From UBA6522 sp965204155 (GTDB lineage: Bacteria; Pseudomonadota; Gammaproteobacteria; Steroidobacterales; Rariloculaceae), in contig OZ241971.1 of the NCBI GenBank assembly GCA_965204155.1, positions 4,712,001 through 4,776,000 on the forward strand: a DNA stretch of 64,000 bases, read 5' to 3'. The position numbers and the translations under genes are program-made. Below the pieces are notes generated by a model. It ran no database searches. It was not told where the DNA came from and saw only the letters and a program-made list of their open reading frames with translations. This document shows, piece by piece, positions 49,881 to 57,640 of the stretch; within the stretch, counting starts at the first letter, position 1; the number at the start of each line of letters is the position of its first letter.

Positions 49881-50867
49881 TCATCCGTACATCCGTTCAA
49901 CCTTCGCCACGACCTGATCGGCACTCGGCACCATCATCGCTTCCAGCGGCTTGCTGCACGGTACCGGGTTGTGGGGCGCGCCGACCCGCGTGACCGGCGC
50001 GTCAAGGTAGTCGAAGGCGCCCTCGGCTACGGTCGCGGCAACCTCGGCGCCGATACCGTAGAGCTCGTGTCCGCCGTCGACCACCACGGCACGGCCGGTC
50101 CTGGCCACCGAATCGATCAGCGTTTCGGTATCCAGAGGGACGATGGATCGCGGATCCACCACCTCCGCGCTGATGCCCTTCTCAGCGAGCGCTTCCGCCG
50201 CATCCAGCGCCACATGCACCATGCGGGAAAACGCGATCAGCGTCACGTCACTGCCCTTGCGCTTGATGTCGGCCACACCCAGTTCGACGATGTGCTCGCC
50301 CTCCGGCACCGGTCCCTTGAGGTTGTAGGTCATGCGGTCCTCGAAGTACAGGACCGGGTTATCGTCGCGGATTGCCGCCGTCATCAGGCCCTTGGCATCC
50401 GCGGGCGTGGACGGGGCCGCGAGCTTGAGGCCCGGGACATGCGCCGGCCAGGCGTACAGGGTCTGCGAGTGGGTGGAGCCCAGAACGCCTCCCACGCCGA
50501 TGGCCGTCCGCAGCACCAGCGGTACCCTGAACCCCCCGCCTGAAAGGTAATGAATCTTGGCGGCGTGGTTGACCAGTTGATCCATGACCAGCGTCAGGAA
50601 ATCGCTGAACATGATCTCCACGATGGGCCGCATGCCGGCGACCGCCGCCCCCACCGCCAGGCCGAACATCCCGGCTTCCGAAATGGGCGTATCGATCACG
50701 CGCCTGTCGCCGAATTCGGCGTGCAGCCCCTGAGTCTGCTTGAAGATGCCCTCGGCCACGCCCACGTCCTCGCCCATGTAGAACGTCTCGGGATCGCGCC
50801 TGAATTCCTCGGCGATGGCCTCGATCGCCGCCGCTTTCAGGCTGATCTGCCGCTCAGTCTGCTGCAT
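49881..50867 (-). CDS. 2-oxoacid dehydrogenase E1 beta subunit (pair B)
   Basis: A 328-residue E1-beta, close to canonical pyruvate/acetoin dehydrogenase beta: AIEAIAEEFRRDPETFYMGE, FGDRRVIDTPISEAGMFGLA, PIVEIMFSDFLTLVMDQLVN, LKLAAPSTPADAKGLMTAAI and VDPRSIVPLDTETLIDSVAR with VVVDGGHELYGIGAEVAATV. It follows its E1 alpha by 23 bp. The pair A genes come next after 77 bp. This pair looks the more conventional of the two. Confidence 0.92.
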   Translation of the reverse strand: MQQTERQISLKAAAIEAIAEEFRRDPETFYMGEDVGVAEGIFKQTQGLHAEFGDRRVIDTPISEAGMFGLAVGAAVAGMRPIVEIMFSDFLTLVMDQLVNHAAKIHYLSGGGFRVPLVLRTAIGVGGVLGSTHSQTLYAWPAHVPGLKLAAPSTPADAKGLMTAAIRDDNPVLYFEDRMTYNLKGPVPEGEHIVELGVADIKRKGSDVTLIAFSRMVHVALDAAEALAEKGISAEVVDPRSIVPLDTETLIDSVARTGRAVVVDGGHELYGIGAEVAATVAEGAFDYLDAPVTRVGAPHNPVPCSKPLEAMMVPSADQVVAKVERMYG

Positions 50868-50890
50868 GGCACACGGACATGGGCTGCCGC

Positions 50891-51844
50891 CTAGGCAAAC
50901 ACATTTGTTCCGAGATCCTCGGGTCCGGGGTGAGGCATCGAATCGGCGACCTTTGCGGCCGCCTCCACTTCGTCGTCGATTTCGGAGTGTATGCGGGTGA
51001 TGGCCGCGTCATCCACGAGGCCTTCGTCCGCGAGCCAGCGGGCATAGTTCGGGATCGGGTCGCGTGATTCCCACGCACGCATCTCTTCGCTGTCCTTGTA
51101 TTCCTGCTGGTCGCTCACGTGATGGCCGGTGAACCGATAGGTTTCGAATACCAGGAAACTCGGTCCGTCGCCCCGCCGTGCCCGGCCCACCGCCTGCCTG
51201 GCGGCCTCGCGGACCGCCAGCACATCCATGCCGTCCAGGGTATCCGATGGAATCCCGAATACGGCGCCGCGGTCCTGGTAGCGTTCCCCGGCCGTCACCG
51301 TCGCGCTCTCGGTGAACTCGCCGTAACGGTTGTCCTCGCAGACGAAAACCACCGGCAGGGACCAGATGGCCGCCATGTTCAGCACCTCGAACATCACGCC
51401 CTGGTTGAGCACGCCGTCGCCGAAGAAACTCACCGACACCTGGTCGGTGCCGCGCAGTTGGGCAGCCAGCGCCGCCCCGGCAGCCAGCGGCACGCTGCCG
51501 CCGACGATGCCCGTGGAGCCGATGTTGTTGGTGGCGGGATCGCACAGGTGCGGTTCGCCTGCCCGCCCCAGGTTCACCCCACCCCGGCGATGCAACAGTT
51601 CGCCCAGAAGCGCCTCCAGCGAAGACCCCTTGGCGATGCAATGACCGTGGCCGCGATGGTAGATGGTGATGTAGTCGTCCGGCCCAAGCACCGAAATGAA
51701 ACCGGCCGGCACCGCCTCCTGCCCCATGCACAGGTGCACCAGGCCGGGCGCCTTGCCGGCGATGTGGTAGCGGCGCACGGTCTCCTCGAAAACGCGAATC
51801 CGAACCATGGTCCGGTAGAGGTCGACGTACTCCTCAGGTCTCAT
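50891..51844 (-). CDS. 2-oxoacid dehydrogenase E1 alpha subunit (pair B)
   Basis: A 317-residue E1-alpha. The start at 51844 (MRPEEYVDLYRTMVRIRVFE) has AGGGA upstream and matches the family; TTG/ATG codons up to 51871 extend it by nine residues. Motifs: LVHLCMGQEAVPAGFISVLG, YITIYHRGHGHCIAKGSSLE, NNIGSTGIVGGSVPLAAGAA and the ThDP site SFFGDGVLNQGVMFEVLNMA with VCEDNRYGEFT. The YRFTGHHVSDQQEYKDSEEM segment corresponds to the phosphorylatable loop of PDH E1. A 216-bp gap separates it from the aldehyde dehydrogenase, and it could have its own promoter. Confidence 0.9.
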   Translation of the reverse strand: MRPEEYVDLYRTMVRIRVFEETVRRYHIAGKAPGLVHLCMGQEAVPAGFISVLGPDDYITIYHRGHGHCIAKGSSLEALLGELLHRRGGVNLGRAGEPHLCDPATNNIGSTGIVGGSVPLAAGAALAAQLRGTDQVSVSFFGDGVLNQGVMFEVLNMAAIWSLPVVFVCEDNRYGEFTESATVTAGERYQDRGAVFGIPSDTLDGMDVLAVREAARQAVGRARRGDGPSFLVFETYRFTGHHVSDQQEYKDSEEMRAWESRDPIPNYARWLADEGLVDDAAITRIHSEIDDEVEAAAKVADSMPHPGPEDLGTNVFA

Positions 51845-52060
51845 TGACTGGATTTCCCTCATCGCGCGCAAGCCATCAGCGATGTGAAGTTGCGCTTTCG
51901 ACAGCGGCGTAGACGGTGGAACCGCGATGATGGAGTTGCAACATCCATTCGTCCCGCTCTTGCTCTTGTCCCGAAGTTTCTGTCGTGCCGGCGTATCTCT
52001 CGTTCGACCGTTTCCCTCGTGCCGCTGTCCCCTGGTGTCAAACCGCGCCGGACCCGATCG

Positions 52061-53503
52061 TTACGCCGTCTGCCAGGAAATATGCTTGGTCTGGAGGAAT
52101 TCATCCAGACCCTCCACGCCGTGCAGCCGTCCGATTCCGCTCTCGCGGTAGCCTCCGGTCTCGATTTCCGCGTGAAGTTTCATGTGGGCGTTGATCCAGA
52201 CCGTACCGCTCTTGATCCGCGATGCGAGGCGCAGGCCGCGCTGCTGGTCCGTCGTCCACACGCTGGCGGCCAGGCCGAAGCGGGTGTCATTGGCTTGCGT
52301 CACGGCCTCCTCCTCGTCTGCAAAGGTATCCACGGTAAGGAGCGGTCCGAAAATTTCCTGGTCCAGGAGTGCGTGGCCGGGGTCTTCCACGCGTACCAGG
52401 CTGGGACCGATGAAGCACCCGGAGGAAAGCGCTCCGACGGGAGGACTGCCGGTGAGAATCATCTCGCCAAGACCTCCTGCCTCGTCCACCAATCGTTCCA
52501 TACGCGCCTGACTGGCCCGGTCGATGAGCGGCCCGAGGCCGCTGCGGGGGTCGTCGGCGACGCCGAGACGCAAGGCGCCGAGCCGCTCCGCCAGGCGCGC
52601 CTGCAGCGCCCCTGCGACAGACTCCTCCGCAAGCACGCGGCTTGCGGCCACACAGACCTGGCCCGCGTGGGCCATTCCCGTGCGGGCGATGCCCGCGGCA
52701 GCCGCATCCAGGTCGGCGTCGGCAAACACGACGCAGGGCGCGCTGCCGCCCAGTTCCAGGTTCATGCGTTTGAGCGTGTCGGCGCCGGCCGCCATGATCC
52801 GCTTGCCCACTTCCGTGCTGCCGGTGTAGGAGATCACGTCGACGTCCGGCGAGGTCACGAGCCGCCTGGCCACGTCGCTGCCCGTCTCCGCCAGCATATT
52901 GACGACGCCTGCGGGCAGGCCGTCGATATCCGCCAGCATCGCGAAGACCTCGGCGTTCACAAGGGCCGTTTGCGGCGCGGCCTTGACCACCGCCGTGCAT
53001 CCCGCCGCCATGCAAGGGGCCAGCGAGCGGACCAGCAACGTGATCGGCGCGTTCCAGGGCACGATGATGCCGGCAACGCCCATGGGTTCCCGAGCCAGCA
53101 TGGAATACTGGTGGTGGTCCACCTCGGTGACGCGGCCGAAGATATTCCGCGCGAGCCCGGCGTAGTAGCGTAGCTCCGAGATGCCCGCGGCTACCTCGTG
53201 CGTGGCTTCGCCGATGAGCTTGCCGTTTTCCCGTGCCAGCGCCCGGGCGATATCGGACTTTCGACTCTCCAGGCAATCGGCGAACTGCAGCAACACCTGG
53301 GCGCGCACCCGGGGCTGGTGCGCCCACGAAGACGTCTCGAACGTCTCTCGCGCGGCGCCGATTGCGGCGTCGGCGTCGGCGAGCCCGGCGTCGGCGAACC
53401 GGCCAAGCCGTTCCCCGGTACTCGGGTTCCCGCTCTCGGCCTCGGCGCCCCCGGCCGATCCGACCCACTCCCCGCCGATCCAGTGACGAGCTTCCAATGT
53501 CAC
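52061..53503 (-). CDS. NAD(P)-dependent aldehyde dehydrogenase
   Basis: A 480-residue aldehyde dehydrogenase with a GTG start and GGAGG five bases upstream. Oxyanion Asn in IIVPWNAPITLLVRSLAP (N151), cofactor loop ISYTGSTEVGKRIM, catalytic Glu in RMNLELGGSAPCVVFADADL (E250) and the nucleophile Cys in AHAGQVCVAASRVL (C284). The usual ALDH has about 480-500 residues, so it is complete. It lies 24 bp after the SDR gene. Context with the Zn alcohol dehydrogenase suggests alcohol to aldehyde to acid oxidation feeding the E1/E2 genes. Confidence 0.92.
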   Translation of the reverse strand: MTLEARHWIGGEWVGSAGGAEAESGNPSTGERLGRFADAGLADADAAIGAARETFETSSWAHQPRVRAQVLLQFADCLESRKSDIARALARENGKLIGEATHEVAAGISELRYYAGLARNIFGRVTEVDHHQYSMLAREPMGVAGIIVPWNAPITLLVRSLAPCMAAGCTAVVKAAPQTALVNAEVFAMLADIDGLPAGVVNMLAETGSDVARRLVTSPDVDVISYTGSTEVGKRIMAAGADTLKRMNLELGGSAPCVVFADADLDAAAAGIARTGMAHAGQVCVAASRVLAEESVAGALQARLAERLGALRLGVADDPRSGLGPLIDRASQARMERLVDEAGGLGEMILTGSPPVGALSSGCFIGPSLVRVEDPGHALLDQEIFGPLLTVDTFADEEEAVTQANDTRFGLAASVWTTDQQRGLRLASRIKSGTVWINAHMKLHAEIETGGYRESGIGRLHGVEGLDEFLQTKHISWQTA

Positions 53504-53527
53504 GATGTCCTCCGTTGGTTCGGTCTG

Positions 53528-54304
53528 CTACCCGTCGTCCGCCCGCATGGGATTGACGGCGGACAAGCCTCCATCCACGGCAAGCTGGGCGCCCGTGATG
53601 TAGCGGGCGTCGTCGCTTGCCAGAAATGCCACCGCCATTGCCACGTCTTCGGGCGTACCCACGCGGCCAACGGGCACGCTCCTGGCATTGGCGGCGCGTT
53701 GTTCTTCGCTGAAGGTCTTGTAGAGGGTGGTTTCGATCGTCCCGGGCAGGACCGCATTGCAGCGGATTTCGTAGCCGCGCCGCGCACAATCGAACGCCAC
53801 AGTCTTGGTCAGTTGCACGACGGCAGCCTTGCTGGCGCCGTACGGTACCGCCAGCGGAGAAGCCACCGTCGCGGCCACCGAGGCGATATTGACGATGGCG
53901 CCGCCGCCGGTGGCCTTCATGGCCCGGATCGCATGCTTGCAGCCCAGCATCACGCCCGCGGCATTGACGGCATTAACCCGGTTCCATTCCTCCAGCGTCA
54001 AATCCTCCGGCGGAAGCTGACCTGCAAGAAAGGCGACGCCTGCGTTGTTGACGAGCACATCCAGCCGCCCGAATTCATTCACGCAGTCGGCAACCACGGA
54101 CTCCCAGTCCGACTCGGAGGCGGCATCGTGTGCCCTGAACCTGGCCGTCGCCCCGAGCCGGCTTGCCGCCTCGGATCCGGCCTGTTCGCTCAGATCCGTC
54201 AGCAGCACGCTGGCCCCTTCCGCCGCGAGTCGTTCCGCCGTCGCCAGGCCGATCCCCGATGCCGCCCCGGTCACGATCGCGGCCTTGTTCCGGAAGCGGC
54301 TCAT
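53528..54304 (-). CDS. Short-chain dehydrogenase/reductase
   Basis: A 258-residue classical SDR. Cofactor motif IVTGAASGIGLATAERLAAE (TGxxxGIG at 12-19), LVNNAGVAF at 84-92, catalytic Ser142 (NIASVAATV), Tyr155 and Lys159 in VPYGASKAAVVQLTK. Asp36-37 region LLTDLSE suggests NAD(H) preference. It oxidises a secondary alcohol or reduces a ketone in the pathway. It is translationally coupled to the alcohol dehydrogenase gene by an ATGA overlap. Confidence 0.92.
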   Translation of the reverse strand: MSRFRNKAAIVTGAASGIGLATAERLAAEGASVLLTDLSEQAGSEAASRLGATARFRAHDAASESDWESVVADCVNEFGRLDVLVNNAGVAFLAGQLPPEDLTLEEWNRVNAVNAAGVMLGCKHAIRAMKATGGGAIVNIASVAATVASPLAVPYGASKAAVVQLTKTVAFDCARRGYEIRCNAVLPGTIETTLYKTFSEEQRAANARSVPVGRVGTPEDVAMAVAFLASDDARYITGAQLAVDGGLSAVNPMRADDG

Positions 54305-55410
54305 GGTTGTTCCTGCGGAAACACCAGGACCGGCTTGATCGCGATGCCTTCTTCAAGATCCGCGAATGCGCGATTGATGTCCGCGAAGTCGTAAGTGCTG
54401 ATCAGCCGCTCGTAGGGAAATCGGCCTGCACGCTGCAATTCCATGAGCCGCGGCAGGAATTCGCCCGGTACGGCCGACCCCTGGATGATGCCGTGCAAGC
54501 TCCCGACCCGTTCGAACAGTTCGCGGGTGGAGAAACGAAACTCTTCGCCCGGCGCCGGTCCGCTGAAAATTCCGATCTTGCCGCCCTGGCCGAGGCACCG
54601 CACCGCATCGGCAAGGGCCGACGCCGTGATCGAACTCTCCAGCGCATGACTGGCCCCGCGGGGCAGCCATTCCCACACACGGCGCGGCACGTCGTCCTCG
54701 CTGACGTTCAGAGCATGAGTCGCGCCGAGGTCCCGGGCACGGGCAAGCCGCGAGGGCTTGATGTCCACGGCGATTCTTGTATCGACGCCCGCTACCCGGG
54801 CTGCCATGATCGCGCTCAGACCCACCGTACCGACCCCGAACACCACCAGACTGTCCTCGGGACCCATCCCGAAGGTATTCATCACCGCACCGGCACCCGT
54901 CTGTACCCCGCAAGGCAGCGCGGCCAGCATTTCAGGGGCCATACTGTTGGCCGCGGGAACAAGTGCGTGCTCGAGCGCAATGGCGCGTGTCGCAAACGAA
55001 GACTGCTGGAAAAAGGCGCTGCTCACAGCCTCCCCATTCAACCGCACGGTCCGGCTGCCGTCGCTGCGATGTCCGGCAAACTTGAGCGCCGGGATGTTCT
55101 CGCACTTGAACGGTTCCGCCCGTTCGCAGTATGGGCAGGCCCCGCACCAGGGATAGGAAATGATGACCCGGTCGCCCGCACGCACGGAAGTGACGGCAGC
55201 ACCGGTTTCCTCCACAACGCCCGCGCCTTCGTGCCCGAAGACGCCGGGCAATGGAACGCGGCTCTGGAACTTCGCATCGGTATGGCAGATCCCGCATGCT
55301 TCGATACGAACCAGTACTTCGTTTTCGCGCAGGGCATCGAGTTCCACCCGTTCCAGCGAGAATTTTCCGCCAGGTTCGCGGACAATCGCTGCGGTTGCGA
55401 AATATGCCAT
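54301..55410 (-). CDS. Zinc-dependent alcohol dehydrogenase (class III / aryl-alcohol type)
   Basis: A 369-residue medium-chain dehydrogenase. The start at 55410 (MAYFATAAIVREPGGKFSLE) has AAAGGA upstream. Catalytic Zn ligands C42 (EACGICHTDA) and H60 (GVFGHEGAGVVEE); structural Zn Cys at 89, 92, 95 and 103 (WCGACPYCERAEPFKC). Rossmann motif SLVVFGVGTVGLSAIMAARV. It resembles aryl-alcohol or S-hydroxymethyl-type NAD dehydrogenases. It heads the operon with SDR, ALDH and 2-oxoacid dehydrogenase genes. The leader is A/T-rich and shared with the divergent arylsulfotransferase. Confidence 0.9.
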   Translation of the reverse strand: MAYFATAAIVREPGGKFSLERVELDALRENEVLVRIEACGICHTDAKFQSRVPLPGVFGHEGAGVVEETGAAVTSVRAGDRVIISYPWCGACPYCERAEPFKCENIPALKFAGHRSDGSRTVRLNGEAVSSAFFQQSSFATRAIALEHALVPAANSMAPEMLAALPCGVQTGAGAVMNTFGMGPEDSLVVFGVGTVGLSAIMAARVAGVDTRIAVDIKPSRLARARDLGATHALNVSEDDVPRRVWEWLPRGASHALESSITASALADAVRCLGQGGKIGIFSGPAPGEEFRFSTRELFERVGSLHGIIQGSAVPGEFLPRLMELQRAGRFPYERLISTYDFADINRAFADLEEGIAIKPVLVFPQEQP

Positions 55411-55530
55411 CCGTGGAATTCCTTTCCGATTGGTTCGGCGAACGCACCGAACCTTTTTTCGGGTTCCGTATTGTTGTACATTTGTTTCCCGCATTCAATC
55501 GCCCGTGCAACGACGTTTTTCTAACTTACT

Positions 55531-55547
55531 GAAAATTAATTATTTTC
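55531..55547. promoter_or_regulatory. A/T palindrome in divergent promoter region
   Basis: GAAAAT-TAATT-ATTTTC is an almost perfect inverted repeat in the A/T-rich 234-bp region between the alcohol dehydrogenase operon and the arylsulfotransferase. It could be an operator or part of an UP/-10 region; unproven. Confidence 0.35.
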
Positions 55548-55644
55548 CATTCTGACAACTCAGACCTCGATTGCAGTCTGTTCAACTTTTGAGGCATTTG
55601 CCCGTTTTTTTTGGTTGAGTACACCCAAACAGGGAGTTCATTCG

Positions 55645-57357
55645 ATGAAGAACAGGAAATCATGGCTTCAAGCCGTCACCCTTATCGTGCTGCTGTCGGC
55701 ACCGTTTGCCGCCGGATGGGCGCAACTGAGCTTCGTGGAAGCGCCCACGCTCACCGCCAACCCGACCGGCCGCGTGCCCCTTGCAGCGGCGATCGAGTTC
55801 AGTCTCGATCAGGCGGCGGAATCCCGGCTGTCCATCAGCGACGGCGCCAACAGCTGGGAGGCAGAATTCGACGCCGGGATCGCCCAGGATGGACGCTACA
55901 TGTTACCGGTCGCAGGCATGCGGCCCGGGCGCGAACACACGATAACGCTCGCGATCACCGGGGCAGACGGCGAACAACACACGGAAACCTGGTCCCATAT
56001 CACGCCGGACCTGCCCCCCAACCCGCTGGAATTCCCCGACCTGGACATCCAGGTCTCGATCCCCGAGCGCATGGAACCCGGCGCGACCTTCCTGAGCGTG
56101 CGCCGGCGGGCCCTGGGGCGCGCCCACTGGCTGACCGACAGGCAGCGGGATTTTTCCGAGGACTGGGGCATGCTGCTGGCGCTCGATGCGCGCGGCGACG
56201 TCATCTGGTACTACAACTCGGACTTTAGAACGGCAGGTATCGCCCGCCTCTCCAACGGCAACATACTCATGCACCGCACGGACTTCTCCACCGTGGAAAT
56301 CGACCTGCTGGGCAACGTCATACGGCAGTTCTACGCCGAGGAAAGGCCCTTCCCCCCGCCCGAGAATCCCGATGCCATTCCCATTCTCGGCCAGCAGACC
56401 CTGCATCACCAACCCCACGAGATGCCCAACGGCGATTTCCTGGCCTTCTCCGCCAACGGGTACCTCATCGAGGACTACTACAGCAGCGACAGCGACCCGA
56501 ACGCACCGCGTACCGACCAGATCGTCATGGCCGATACCGTGGTGCAGTTCACGCCCGAGGGTGAAACCGTCTGGACCTGGGACACCTACGGCACGCTGGA
56601 CCCCTTCAGGGTGGGCTACGACACCTTCTGGAGTTACTGGTGGGTGCGCGGCTTCCCCGACTACATGGACTGGACCCACGCCAACGGCCTGAGCTACGAC
56701 ACCTCGGACGATTCGGTCCTGGTATCGCTGCGAAACCAGAACGCCATCGTCAAGGTGGATTACGAGACCCGCGACATCAAGTGGATTCTCGGACGCCACG
56801 ACGGCTGGCCGGAGAACCTTCAGGACAAACTGCTCACGCCGGTCGGCGACCTGTTGTGGCCCGGCTACCAGCACAACCCGCGCATGACCCACGCCGGCAC
56901 GGTGATCCTGTTCGACAACCGCGCCCACGGCGGCGCCATGCCGTTCGAACCGCGCTTGCCGCTGCCGGAGAACTTCAGCCGCGGCGTCGAATACGAAGTG
57001 GACGAAGAGAACATGACCGTTCGACAAGTGTGGACCTCGGGCGACAGCGCCCACGAGGACGCCTGCTTCGCCAACGCCATGAGCGACGCCTGGCGTTTGC
57101 CCGTCACCGACAACTACCTGGTCATCTTCGCCTTCTGCCTGCCTCAATTGGAAAACATCACGCAGGACAGCATGGACGAGACGAGACGGTCCACCGGGGA
57201 TCTCCCCTATGGAGGACGCGTCGTCGAATACGACGGTGACGACGTGGTGTTCCGGATGGAGGCCATCCCCTACTTCGACCTGAACCACTGGGAAATCTAC
57301 GGAGGATTCAGGAGCCCGGATATCTATCACCGGCCGGACTTGCCCGCAGCGCATTAA
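55645..57357 (+). CDS. Exported arylsulfate sulfotransferase (ASST family)
   Basis: A 570-residue exported ASST-type enzyme, which in known members transfers sulfate between phenolic esters without PAPS, using a histidine. The ATG at 55645 has GGGAG upstream; the signal peptide (MKNRKSWLQAVTLIVLLSAP) ends Gly-Trp-Ala-Gln. An N-terminal Ig-like domain lies at about 25-120. The propeller follows, with ILMHRTDFSTVEIDLLGNVI, LHHQPHEMPNGDFLAFSANG, DWTHANGLSYDTSDDSVLVS (likely catalytic His), YQHNPRMTHAGTVILFDNRA and VIFAFCLP. No dedicated DsbL/DsbI pair is adjacent. It is monocistronic and ends before a perfect 11-bp hairpin. Confidence 0.85.
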   Translation: MKNRKSWLQAVTLIVLLSAPFAAGWAQLSFVEAPTLTANPTGRVPLAAAIEFSLDQAAESRLSISDGANSWEAEFDAGIAQDGRYMLPVAGMRPGREHTITLAITGADGEQHTETWSHITPDLPPNPLEFPDLDIQVSIPERMEPGATFLSVRRRALGRAHWLTDRQRDFSEDWGMLLALDARGDVIWYYNSDFRTAGIARLSNGNILMHRTDFSTVEIDLLGNVIRQFYAEERPFPPPENPDAIPILGQQTLHHQPHEMPNGDFLAFSANGYLIEDYYSSDSDPNAPRTDQIVMADTVVQFTPEGETVWTWDTYGTLDPFRVGYDTFWSYWWVRGFPDYMDWTHANGLSYDTSDDSVLVSLRNQNAIVKVDYETRDIKWILGRHDGWPENLQDKLLTPVGDLLWPGYQHNPRMTHAGTVILFDNRAHGGAMPFEPRLPLPENFSRGVEYEVDEENMTVRQVWTSGDSAHEDACFANAMSDAWRLPVTDNYLVIFAFCLPQLENITQDSMDETRRSTGDLPYGGRVVEYDGDDVVFRMEAIPYFDLNHWEIYGGFRSPDIYHRPDLPAAH

Positions 57358-57436
57358 ATGAATTGCGGCGAAATGTCTGAGGTCTGAGGTCAGTCCGCAC
57401 GCATTCGCCGCACTAACGGCCGCGCGTTGGGGACTT

Positions 57437-57463
57437 GCCGGCGCTACCGGTAGTAGCGCCGGC
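57437..57463. terminator. Perfect GC hairpin after arylsulfotransferase
   Basis: GCCGGCGCTAC-CGGTA-GTAGCGCCGGC, an 11-bp perfect stem with a five-base loop, 80 bp after the stop. There is no T-tract, so it is either a factor-assisted terminator or an RNA-stabilising hairpin. Confidence 0.45.
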
Positions 57464-57640
57464 CACCGACGGCGCCCTGTACAACAATGTGCGGGTCAAT
57501 CGCCATAATTCCGGTGAATACCTTGCTATTTTCTGAATTTTGTAGTACAAGCTGTCGCATCGCCAAGAGCCGGTGTTGCCATATTCCAACACTGTTTCGA
57601 GTCCTTGGACTCAGTACTTGACGTTTCACGGGGAAACACC

